A program made the position numbers and the translations under genes. Shown piece by piece: positions 1 to 4,756 of a stretch of 7,555 nucleotides of DNA. Positions within the stretch are counted from its first letter, which is position 1. Each line of letters begins with the position of its first letter. Source of the DNA: 2-01-FULL-49-10 sp041652335 (GTDB lineage Bacteria; Patescibacteriota; Kazan-3B-28; UBA10110). The stretch is taken from contig JBAZHL010000029.1 of assembly GCA_041652335.1 (NCBI GenBank), forward strand, positions 1 through 7,555. The letters run 5' to 3'. The notes beneath the pieces were generated by a model, which saw only the letters and a program-made list of their open reading frames with translations, did no database searches and was not told the DNA's origin.

Positions 1-2
1 AG

Positions 3-194
3 ATCGTCTATCGGTGCAAAGAATTGGCTAAGAAGCTTAACATCGCCGACAGCGGGTATCGAGTAACGGTTAATGTAGGTAAATGGGGTGGCCAGGTAGT
101 ATCGCACCTTCACTTTCACCTCTTGGGGGGTGCCCCGTTAACCGATCGACTGAGCAGCTATACCAAGACCGCAGTACTGTTGGCTAAGGAGTAG
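3..194 (+). CDS. HIT-family protein (HINT-like nucleotide hydrolase), C-terminal part, 5' truncated by window edge
   Basis: The frame is open from the window edge to a TAG at 192-194 and gives 63 residues. The last part reads GYRVTVNVGKWGGQVVSHLH, followed by FHLLGG. It contains the histidine triad HLHFHLL (nt 105-125), which fits the H-phi-H-phi-H-phi-phi signature. In this family the middle histidine is the nucleophile that cleaves purine nucleoside phosphoramidates or related nucleotide conjugates. The Gly-Gly-Gln before the triad and Leu-Gly-Gly after it are typical of the HINT branch. HINT proteins are usually about 110 residues, so roughly the first 45-50 are missing. The gene lies 54 bp upstream of rpsU, and a separate promoter sits in that gap. 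The family call is secure; the physiological substrate cannot be read from sequence. Confidence 0.88.
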   Translation: MVYRCKELAKKLNIADSGYRVTVNVGKWGGQVVSHLHFHLLGGAPLTDRLSSYTKTAVLLAKE

Positions 195-213
195 AAGGTA
201 GCCCTCAACGGGG

Positions 214-242
214 TTGACTAAAGCAGTCCTGGAGTTTATTAT
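214..242 (+). promoter_or_regulatory. Sigma70-type promoter for rpsU-yqeY-ybeY
   Basis: A -35 element TTGACT (214-219; 5 of 6 to consensus) and a -10 element TATTAT (237-242; 5 of 6) are separated by exactly 17 bp. The expected start of transcription, 6-7 bases after the -10, is 249-250, which is the rpsU ATG itself. The promoter lies entirely in the gap after the HIT gene, so the ribosomal operon need not depend on readthrough. Confidence 0.72.
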
Positions 243-248
243 TCGATT

Positions 249-452
249 ATGTCCAGCAACGTCAAAAGGAAAGAAAAAGAGAGTTTTGAGGCGATGATGC
301 GCCGGTTTAACCGGTTGGTGATCATGAGTAAGGTGCTGACTGAGGCTAAAGAGCGTCGGTTTAAGACCAAGCCGATCACCAAGAGCAAACGTCGGGCTTC
401 GGCGGTGCGCAAAGAACGGATCAAAGCGCAGAAGAAGAAAGAACTCTATTAA
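249..452 (+). CDS. rpsU: 30S ribosomal protein bS21
   Basis: This 67-residue, strongly basic protein has the bS21 hallmarks. VKRKEKESFEAMMRRFNRLV at residues 5-24 matches the conserved N-terminal helix, and a Lys/Arg-rich C-terminal helix runs to the end. bS21 binds the small subunit platform near the 3' end of 16S rRNA, close to the anti-Shine-Dalgarno, and helps translation initiation. The length fits the family (about 55-75). The ATG at 249 is preferred because the conserved motif begins only four residues later. The nearest SD-like bases, GGAG at 231-234, are 14 nt away and lie inside the promoter spacer, so the mRNA may be leaderless. The stop codon shares one base with the yqeY start (TAATG), which indicates an operon with translational coupling. 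Confidence 0.95.
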   Translation: MSSNVKRKEKESFEAMMRRFNRLVIMSKVLTEAKERRFKTKPITKSKRRASAVRKERIKAQKKKELY

Positions 453-889
453 TGAGCTTAAAGGAGCAAATCCAAGCTGATCTAACCGCAGCCTTAAAAG
501 CTCGGGAGGATCTTAAATTGCAGACTCTGCGGATGCTATCCGCCGCTTTACATAATGAGGAGATCGCTAAGGGTGGTGAGTTAGATGAAGCGGCCACTCA
601 TGCGGTAATTCGACGAGAGGTGAAAAAACGTAAAGAGGCAGCCGAAAGCTTTCGCGCTGGCGGGAGAGCGGAACAAGGTGATAAGGAAGAGGCCGAGGGC
701 AAGATATTGGAAGTGTACCTGCCACAGCTGATGGATGAAGCGGCAGTGGCAAAGATCGTAGAGGAAGAGATCGCGGCCAACCCCGGCGCTCAGCTGGGTC
801 AGATCATAGGTGCAGTGATTAAAAGAACAGCCGGACAGGCCGATGGTACGGTGGTCGCCAAGTTGGTTAATCAGAAACTCAAAGGGTAA
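452..889 (+). CDS. yqeY: GatB/YqeY domain-containing protein
   Basis: This 145-residue protein matches the stand-alone YqeY family (usually 145-150). Its N-terminal helical part contains LRMLSAALHNEEIAKGGEL (about residues 26-44). The conserved block KKRKEAAESFRAGGR follows at about 58-72, and then the ILEVYLPQLMDE segment at about 84-95. The C-terminal GQADGTVVAKLVNQKLKG resembles the tail domain that in GatB helps bind tRNA during amidotransfer. YqeY has no catalytic GatB core and its exact role is not established; a tRNA-linked role is inferred from the shared domain. The rpsU-yqeY order is common in bacteria. The ATG overlaps the rpsU stop by one base and has no clear SD, so translation probably depends on reinitiation after rpsU. 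Confidence 0.93.
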   Translation: MSLKEQIQADLTAALKAREDLKLQTLRMLSAALHNEEIAKGGELDEAATHAVIRREVKKRKEAAESFRAGGRAEQGDKEEAEGKILEVYLPQLMDEAAVAKIVEEEIAANPGAQLGQIIGAVIKRTAGQADGTVVAKLVNQKLKG

Positions 890-899
890 GCAAAAGGGT

Positions 900-1355
900 A
901 TGTCTCAGGTATTTATCGGGTACGATACCTACGGGATAGAGGGAGTGGATGAAAGTTTCATCCACTTTATTTTTGATATGACGTTGGCGCACGCAGCTGG
1001 TGGCCAAAATTCGGAGGTGGGGTTAGTGATCACCTCGGACGAGCAGATCCGCAGTCTTAACCATCGTTATCGGAACAAAGACAAGGCCACCAATGTTTTA
1101 TCTTTTGCTAATGATGAGATAAAAGATTTTGTTTCGGTTGATAGCAAGGCAGACAAAAACTACCTGGGCGATATCTATATATCGTATCCTACCTTGATGC
1201 GCGAGGCGCATGATCTTCACGAGACATCGCGGGAGAGGTTTGCGCAGTTGTTTGTCCATGGGGTGTTGCACCTTTTGGGATTTGATCATGAGGATCCAGC
1301 CGATGCCGGTGTGATGGAGCAGTTAGAGGACAAGATCGTTACCAGTATTATCTAA
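900..1355 (+). CDS. ybeY: rRNA maturation endoribonuclease YbeY
   Basis: The protein has 151 residues, the usual YbeY length. YbeY is a metal-dependent single-strand RNase that acts in 16S rRNA 3' end maturation and ribosome quality control. The zinc motif HGVLHLLGFDH is intact, with ligands His120, His124 and His130. Two further family blocks are TNVLSF (64-69) and LGDIYIS (89-95). I place the start at the ATG at 900. A longer in-frame reading from 843 would add 19 residues that merely read the end of yqeY in another frame and match nothing in the family. The start is 10 bases after the yqeY stop. Its ribosome binding site is poor: AAAGGG at 881-886 is 13 nt away, and the closer AAAGGG at 893-898 almost touches the ATG. 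The location beside rpsU and yqeY fits a ribosome operon. Confidence 0.94.
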   Translation: MSQVFIGYDTYGIEGVDESFIHFIFDMTLAHAAGGQNSEVGLVITSDEQIRSLNHRYRNKDKATNVLSFANDEIKDFVSVDSKADKNYLGDIYISYPTLMREAHDLHETSRERFAQLFVHGVLHLLGFDHEDPADAGVMEQLEDKIVTSII

Positions 1356-1364
1356 AACGTCGAT

Positions 1365-1393
1365 TTGTCTTACCGGGTCTTCTTATCTATAAT
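1365..1393 (+). promoter_or_regulatory. Sigma70-type promoter for ftsA
   Basis: A -35 element TTGTCT (1365-1370; 4 of 6) and a perfect -10 TATAAT (1388-1393) are separated by 17 bp. The predicted start of transcription is near 1400, giving a leader of about 33 nt before the ftsA ATG at 1433. No terminator hairpin lies between ybeY and this promoter, so readthrough from the ribosomal operon is also possible. Confidence 0.75.
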
Positions 1394-1432
1394 AAGTGCA
1401 GAATTTAACAGGATGACAGGGCAAATTATCGC

Positions 1433-2650
1433 ATGAAAGAGAAGATCGCTGTTGGTATAGATGTGGGGAGCTCGGAGGTGGTGACCATAGTTGGGCATCG
1501 CCAAGAAGGAGAGGTCTACCCCAATATTATTGGAGTGGGTGTTCGGGAAGGGAGCGGTCTTCGGAAGGGCGTAGTTACTGATGTGGAGGAGACTGTAGCA
1601 GCGATCTCGGCTTCGCTCCAAGAGGCGGAGCGGATGGCTGGGGTCCCCATCGATAACGTCTATATTAGTGTTAACGGTGAGCATATCCAAGCCTCCAATA
1701 CGAGGGGAGTGGTTTCGATTGCTCGGGGCGAGGTGACTCACGATGATGTGATGCGGGCGATCGAGAGCGCCCAAGCGGTCGCTATGCCACCCAACCGAGA
1801 GATCATTCATGTTATCCCGCGGATGTTTATGGTAGATGGTCAGGATAATATTAAGGATCCAGTTGGCATGACCGGTGTGCGGTTAGAGGTAGATGCTCAT
1901 GTCGTGACTGGTTCCACCCCGTTTATTAAGAATCTCCAAAAGACAGTTGAACAAGCCGGAGTGCGGATCAACAGCTTTGTGTTGGCTCCTTTGGCGGCCA
2001 GCACGGCTATCCTAAGCAAAAAACAGAAACAGTTAGGGGTGGTAGTGATCGATATCGGGGCCGGTACCACTGGGATGGTGGTGTTTGAAGATGGCGATGT
2101 CTACCATTCGGCCGTCTTACCGATCGGTTCCAACCACATTACCTCCGATATCGCCATTGGCCTCCGGGCTTCGTTAGAGGTGGCAGAGGCGGTTAAGTTG
2201 GAGTACGGGATGGCCAGTCCGGTCACCTTATCGGAGCGCGATCAGATCGATCTATCCAAGTTTGATAAATCGGAAGATCAGACGGTGTCACGTCGATACG
2301 TGGCCGAGATCATTCAAGATCGACTGGCAGAGATATTTTTGTTAGTTAAGACCGAACTGCGGAAGGTGGGGCGTGACGGTATGTTGCCGTGTGGTGCTGT
2401 GTTGGTGGGGGGTGGGGCTAAGCTGCCCGGTATTGCGGAAGCGGCCAAGGATCATTTAAGCTTGCCGGCCAGCATTGGTTTCCCGATTGAGCTTCGTGGT
2501 GTAGTTGATCGGTTAGACGATCCAAGATTTGCAACTGGCATTGGCTTAATGATGTGGGGGATGGACGAAAGACAGAACGTCCCCAACTATTCTTCTCGTG
2601 AGTTAAATCTTGGCCCAGTGCTGTCGCGTATTAAAGGCTGGTTCAAGTAG
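1433..2650 (+). CDS. ftsA: Cell division protein FtsA
   Basis: This 405-residue actin-fold ATPase anchors FtsZ filaments to the cytoplasmic membrane and recruits later division proteins. The phosphate-1 loop is AVGIDVGSSEVVTIVG (6-21). The FtsA-specific 1C subdomain lies at about 83-162. The phosphate-2 loop is VVIDIGAGTTGMVVFEDG (204-221), and the adenosine motif is AVLVGGGAKLPGI (322-334). The extreme C-terminus, LSRIKGWFK (397-405), is a short amphipathic Lys/Trp/Phe segment matching the membrane-targeting helix of FtsA. Length is close to the usual 400-430. The ATG is chosen because the actin fold begins at once; only a weak ACAGGG (1416-1421) precedes it. It lies upstream of ftsZ as in most division clusters, but each gene has its own promoter. 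Confidence 0.96.
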   Translation: MKEKIAVGIDVGSSEVVTIVGHRQEGEVYPNIIGVGVREGSGLRKGVVTDVEETVAAISASLQEAERMAGVPIDNVYISVNGEHIQASNTRGVVSIARGEVTHDDVMRAIESAQAVAMPPNREIIHVIPRMFMVDGQDNIKDPVGMTGVRLEVDAHVVTGSTPFIKNLQKTVEQAGVRINSFVLAPLAASTAILSKKQKQLGVVVIDIGAGTTGMVVFEDGDVYHSAVLPIGSNHITSDIAIGLRASLEVAEAVKLEYGMASPVTLSERDQIDLSKFDKSEDQTVSRRYVAEIIQDRLAEIFLLVKTELRKVGRDGMLPCGAVLVGGGAKLPGIAEAAKDHLSLPASIGFPIELRGVVDRLDDPRFATGIGLMMWGMDERQNVPNYSSRELNLGPVLSRIKGWFK

Positions 2651-2652
2651 GC

Positions 2653-2661
2653 TTATCCACA
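2653..2661 (+). promoter_or_regulatory. DnaA-box-like 9-mer, perfect consensus
   Basis: TTATCCACA is an exact match to the high-affinity DnaA box consensus. It starts two bases after the ftsA stop codon and forms the left arm of an inverted pair with the 9-mer at 2672-2680. Binding by DnaA is inferred; only the sequence match is seen. Confidence 0.5.
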
Positions 2662-2671
2662 ATCGATGGTA

Positions 2672-2680
2672 GGTGGATAA
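2672..2680 (-). promoter_or_regulatory. DnaA-box-like 9-mer (8 of 9), inverted partner
   Basis: GGTGGATAA on the + strand reads TTATCCACC on the other strand, one base off the DnaA consensus. Together with 2653-2660 it makes a perfect 8-bp inverted repeat with a 12-bp centre. No T-run directly follows the right arm, so I read it as a DNA palindrome rather than an ftsA terminator. Confidence 0.42.
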
Positions 2681-2741
2681 CTTAAGGGGGCTTGGCAGTT
2701 TTTGTTTTGTGAGAGCATACAATTTGAAAGAGTAAAAGATT

Positions 2742-2782
2742 TTTGACTTCCCGATAACCCCCGGCTATAATGAGAAGTCAAA
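2742..2782. repeat. Perfect 9-bp inverted repeat bracketing the ftsZ core promoter
   Basis: TTTGACTTC (2742-2750) and GAAGTCAAA (2774-2782) are exact inverted copies with 23 bp between them. The left arm contains the -35 hexamer and the right arm covers the predicted start of transcription. This is a plausible operator for a dimeric repressor, or a hairpin-forming site; no known regulator is recognised. Confidence 0.55.
2743..2771 (+). promoter_or_regulatory. Strong sigma70-type promoter for ftsZ
   Basis: TTGACT (2743-2748; 5 of 6) and a perfect TATAAT (2766-2771) are separated by 17 bp. Transcription should start near 2778, giving a leader of about 73 nt that ends in a strong SD. This is the best core promoter in the window, in line with the high FtsZ level cells need relative to FtsA. 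Confidence 0.82.
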
Positions 2783-2786
2783 TTTG

Positions 2787-2803
2787 GGTGGATAAAGTGT
2801 GGA
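2787..2803. repeat. Shared motif copy in the ftsZ leader (GGTGGATAA joined to ATAAAGTGTGGA)
   Basis: Just after the predicted ftsZ transcription start lies GGTGGATAA (2787-2795), overlapping the 12-mer ATAAAGTGTGGA (2792-2803). Both strings recur exactly before nrdR, at 3998-4006 and 4018-4029. The first is a DnaA-box-like 9-mer (8 of 9) in reverse orientation. Placement just downstream of a start site would suit a repressor or roadblock. Confidence 0.45.
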
Positions 2804-2836
2804 GTGATTGGGGATTATTAAAGGCCATAAGTACTT

Positions 2837-2843
2837 AGGAGGT
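2837..2843 (+). promoter_or_regulatory. Strong ribosome binding site of ftsZ
   Basis: AGGAGGT lies 7 nt before the ATG at 2851 and is the fullest anti-SD match in the window. It fixes the ftsZ start. GTAC on both sides (2831-2834 and 2842-2845) could form a small 4-bp hairpin around it, which is probably too weak to matter. Confidence 0.9.
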
Positions 2844-2850
2844 ACAGAAA

Positions 2851-3942
2851 ATGCCGGCACAAAGAAGAGCAGCAGTTCGTGATTTTCTGGGGGATGATGT
2901 ATTTGCGCGGATTAAAGTTGTGGGCGTTGGTGGTTCCGGTTCGCATGCGGTTAATCGCATGGTCGAATCAAAGATCAAGGGAGTTGAGTTTGTAGCGGTC
3001 AATACTGACGCACAAGACTTGCATTTCTGCGATGCTCCCGCCAAGGTACATATTGGCCAGACAACGACTCGGGGTTTAGGCGCTGGTGCCGATCCTGATT
3101 TGGGTAAAAAGGCAGCCGAGGAAAACAAGGAAGATGTTTACAACGCGTTAAAGGACGCGGACATGGTATTTGTTACTTACGGCGCGGGCGGCGGCACCGG
3201 CACTGGAGCTGGCCCGATCGTGGCGGAGATCGCCCGTGAATTGGGCGCCTTAACCGTGGCGGTGGTTACCAAGCCATTCTCGTTTGAAGGGTTACGCCGC
3301 AAGAAGATCGCCGAGGAAGGGATCGAAGAGCTAAGAAGCCGGGTAGACACCCTAATTGTGATCCCGAATGACCGCCTGTTGCAGGTGATCGATAAGAAGA
3401 CTTCGCTCTATGATGCCTTCTCGGTAGTAGACGATGTATTGCGCCAAGGTGTTCAGGGTATCTCTGACCTGATTACTCAACACGGGATGATCAACGTCGA
3501 CTTTGCTGATGTAAAGGCGATCATGGCCAACTCTGGATCTGCTTTGATGGGTATCGGTCGGGGTACTGGTGATAGTCGTACCCTGGAGGCTGCTAAGCAG
3601 GCCATCGATAGCCCGTTGCTTGAACTGTCCATCGATGGGGCTAAGGGCATTTTGTTCAACATCACTGGTGGCCCAGATCTCGGTATGTATGAGATCGATG
3701 AAGCGGCTCGGATCATCACCGAGGCAGCCGATCCTGATGCCAATATCATCTTTGGCGCAGTGATCGATGAGGCGATGCAGGGTGAGGTAAAGATCACGGT
3801 GGTGGCAACTGGCTTCGACGATGCTACCTACGGGGTGGGGAGCAGTAGAAAGCGCCCAGAACAGCGCAAGAAGGAGGAGATCGAAGAGGGCAAGTCCGAG
3901 TTGGACGTTCCGGCCTTTATCCGCAAAAAGATTAAGAGCTAA
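2851..3942 (+). CDS. ftsZ: Cell division protein FtsZ
   Basis: This 363-residue tubulin-like GTPase polymerises into the cytokinetic ring. The N-terminal GTP-binding domain starts with IKVVGVGGSGSHAVNRM (21-37), then VAVNTDAQDL (48-57). The tubulin signature loop is GAGGGTGTGAG (111-121), slightly different from the usual G-M-GGGTGTGAAP: Ala replaces Met and Gly replaces the second Ala. The T7 synergy loop HGMINVDFADVKAIM (211-225) keeps the catalytic acidic residues Asp217 and Asp220. After a short charged linker (about 331-350), the conserved C-terminal peptide LDVPAFIRKK (351-360) is present; it is the site that binds FtsA. The presence of both this peptide and the FtsA membrane helix implies a working FtsA-FtsZ anchor. 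The linker is short. The start is fixed by the AGGAGGT 7 nt upstream. The gene has its own promoter and terminator, so it is likely also expressed as a single-gene unit. Confidence 0.97.
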   Translation: MPAQRRAAVRDFLGDDVFARIKVVGVGGSGSHAVNRMVESKIKGVEFVAVNTDAQDLHFCDAPAKVHIGQTTTRGLGAGADPDLGKKAAEENKEDVYNALKDADMVFVTYGAGGGTGTGAGPIVAEIARELGALTVAVVTKPFSFEGLRRKKIAEEGIEELRSRVDTLIVIPNDRLLQVIDKKTSLYDAFSVVDDVLRQGVQGISDLITQHGMINVDFADVKAIMANSGSALMGIGRGTGDSRTLEAAKQAIDSPLLELSIDGAKGILFNITGGPDLGMYEIDEAARIITEAADPDANIIFGAVIDEAMQGEVKITVVATGFDDATYGVGSSRKRPEQRKKEEIEEGKSELDVPAFIRKKIKS

Positions 3943-3960
3943 TTTAAAGATAATTTAGAC

Positions 3961-3988
3961 AAAAACACCCCCAACCGGGGGTGTTTTT
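3961..3988. terminator. Intrinsic terminator after ftsZ, probably bidirectional
   Basis: AAAAACACCCCC (3961-3972) and GGGGGTGTTTTT (3977-3988) form a perfect 12-bp stem with the 4-nt loop AACC. The GC-rich core with A-run and T-run flanks is a textbook rho-independent terminator 18 bases after the ftsZ stop, and it would work in either direction. It separates the division unit from nrdR-nrdJ. Confidence 0.93.
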
Positions 3989-3997
3989 GAGACGTCA

Positions 3998-4029
3998 GGT
4001 GGATAATTTTGGGCTTTATAAAGTGTGGA
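3998..4029. repeat. Shared motif copy upstream of nrdR (GGTGGATAA and ATAAAGTGTGGA)
   Basis: GGTGGATAA (3998-4006, a DnaA-box-like 9-mer in reverse orientation) and the 12-mer ATAAAGTGTGGA (4018-4029) lie between the ftsZ terminator and the NrdR boxes. Both are exact copies of sequence in the ftsZ leader. Here they are 11 bp apart, whereas in the ftsZ copy they overlap. The ten-base AGGTGGATAA at 3997-4006 also recurs at 2671-2680. Confidence 0.45.
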
Positions 4030-4036
4030 AGCGGAT

Positions 4037-4065
4037 TTTAATGGAAATTTGGTAGACACTATATT
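4037..4065 (+). promoter_or_regulatory. Tentative nrdR(-nrdJ) promoter
   Basis: The best candidate is -10 TATATT (4060-4065; 5 of 6) with a weak -35 TTTAAT (4037-4042; 3 of 6) at 17 bp. The -10 lies within the first NrdR box, so NrdR binding would block RNA polymerase directly. A weaker alternative -10, CATATT at 4094-4099, falls within the second box. The start of transcription would be near 4072 or 4105. Confidence 0.4.
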
Positions 4066-4071
4066 TTGTGT
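4056..4071. promoter_or_regulatory. NrdR box 1
   Basis: ACACTATATTTTGTGT is a 16-bp near-palindrome. It fits the known NrdR box consensus acaCwAtATaTwGtgt at all but one position and has intact ACAC/GTGT ends. It overlaps the likely -10 of nrdR. Confidence 0.85.
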
Positions 4072-4087
4072 TAAGTTGTTAATTGCA

Positions 4088-4103
4088 ACACAACATATTG
4101 CGT
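4088..4103. promoter_or_regulatory. NrdR box 2
   Basis: ACACAACATATTGCGT is the second, slightly weaker match to the NrdR box consensus. It begins exactly 32 bp after box 1, about three helical turns, which is the paired arrangement known for NrdR operators. It ends 7 bases before the nrdR start codon. Confidence 0.82.
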
Positions 4104-4110
4104 TTTCACT

Positions 4111-4563
4111 ATGAAATGTCCGGCTTGTAAAAAAGGGGAGACGAGCGTAATTGATTCGCGAGAAAGCGAAGATGTGTTGAGTATTAGACGTCGACGCGAG
4201 TGTGAAAAATGCAATCATCGATTTACTACCTACGAGCGAATTGAATCGCCGAATTTGTTAGTGGTAAAAAAAGATGGATCGCGTGAAACATTTGATCGCG
4301 ACAAATTAGCACGCGGAGTTTACAAAGCATTCGAAAAATTGAGCATTAGTCAAAATGTGATCGAATCGTTGGTGGATAAAATCGTGCGAGAGATCATGGA
4401 GCAGTACGATTCTGAAGTCACCAGCCAACAGGTTGGCGAGATCGTGTTGGCTGGGATCAAAAAAGTAGACAAGGTGGCTTATATTCGGTTTGCCTCTGTT
4501 TATCGTGAATTTGTGGATATTACTGATTTTCAAGCCGAGATCAAAAAGTTAGTCAATCAATAA
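4111..4563 (+). CDS. nrdR: Transcriptional repressor NrdR
   Basis: The protein has 150 residues, the standard NrdR length. The N-terminal zinc ribbon has Cys3, Cys6, Cys31 and Cys34, with the signature VIDSRES (13-19) and RRRRECEKCNHRFTTYER (26-43). An ATP-cone follows (about 47-137), beginning LLVVKKDGSRETFDRDKL, which senses adenine nucleotides. NrdR binds paired NrdR boxes to repress ribonucleotide reductase genes when dATP is high. Two boxes lie just upstream, so autoregulation is expected, and nrdJ downstream is the obvious target through co-transcription. No Shine-Dalgarno precedes the ATG (the bases before it are pyrimidine-rich), yet the start is certain because the zinc ribbon begins at residue 3. 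The first half looks richer in AT and AAA/GAA codons than its neighbours. Confidence 0.97.
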   Translation: MKCPACKKGETSVIDSRESEDVLSIRRRRECEKCNHRFTTYERIESPNLLVVKKDGSRETFDRDKLARGVYKAFEKLSISQNVIESLVDKIVREIMEQYDSEVTSQQVGEIVLAGIKKVDKVAYIRFASVYREFVDITDFQAEIKKLVNQ

Positions 4564-4650
4564 TCGACTTTTGTCGTCCTCGAGCCGACAGCGTTAGCGC
4601 GTCGACATCGGGGATCCAGAAAGAAAATAAAAATTTGTTTTATGTCCCTG

Positions 4651-4709
4651 GCCGCGTCCCGCGTCCGCGGGCAGGCTGGATTCCCGCCTTCGCGGGAATG
4701 ACGCGAGGC
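4651..4709. repeat. REP-like palindrome doublet
   Basis: Two similar 14-bp near-palindromes lie 25 bp apart: CCCGCGTCCGCGGG (4658-4671) and CCCGCCTTCGCGGG (4683-4696), identical at 12 of 14 positions. The second extends to an 8-bp stem ATTCCCGC/GCGGGAAT (4680-4687 and 4692-4699). Outer bases 4651-4657 can pair with 4701-4709 with a 2-nt bulge, enclosing both hairpins. The second unit resembles the dispersed ATTCCCGC...GCGGGAAT repeats that many bacterial genomes carry in intergenic DNA, such as the neisserial dRS3 type; the resemblance is from memory. Confidence 0.62.
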
Positions 4710-4756
4710 GGTGGAGACAACAAAAAGAATCAAAATCTTATTAGCTTAATTATTGT

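Noticed and set aside
205..217. Small hairpin after the HIT gene (TCAAC-GGG-GTTGA) as a terminator
   Set aside because: The stem is only 5 bp, there is no T-run, and its right arm is the -35 element of the rpsU promoter.
843..899. Longer ybeY start at ATG 843
   Set aside because: It overlaps yqeY by 47 bases and adds 19 residues with no similarity to the YbeY N-terminus; the ATG at 900 gives the normal length.
1370..1810. 146-residue reverse-strand ORF over the ftsA start
   Set aside because: It lies antisense to well-supported ftsA coding sequence and its promoter, with no recognisable domain. It is a shadow frame.
2653..2710. Intrinsic terminator after ftsA formed by the TTATCCAC/GTGGATAA palindrome
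   Set aside because: The stem is AU-rich with a 12-nt loop, and the nearest T-run starts about 19 bases after the stem.
2692..2723. Second ftsZ promoter TTGGCA...TACAAT
   Set aside because: The hexamers are good, but the spacer is 20 bp, outside the usual 16-18 range; the promoter at 2743-2771 is far better.
3477..3797. 106-residue reverse-strand ORF inside ftsZ
   Set aside because: It lies opposite conserved FtsZ sequence including the T7 loop region and resembles no protein I recognise; it arises from codon bias.
4016..4022. TATAAA at 4017-4022 as the nrdR -10
   Set aside because: The only matching -35 (TTGAGA, 3987-3992) is 24 bp away and overlaps the last bases of the terminator stem.
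4651..4709. CRISPR or other repeat array
   Set aside because: There are only two imperfect palindromic units and no regular unique spacers, so it fits a REP-like doublet.
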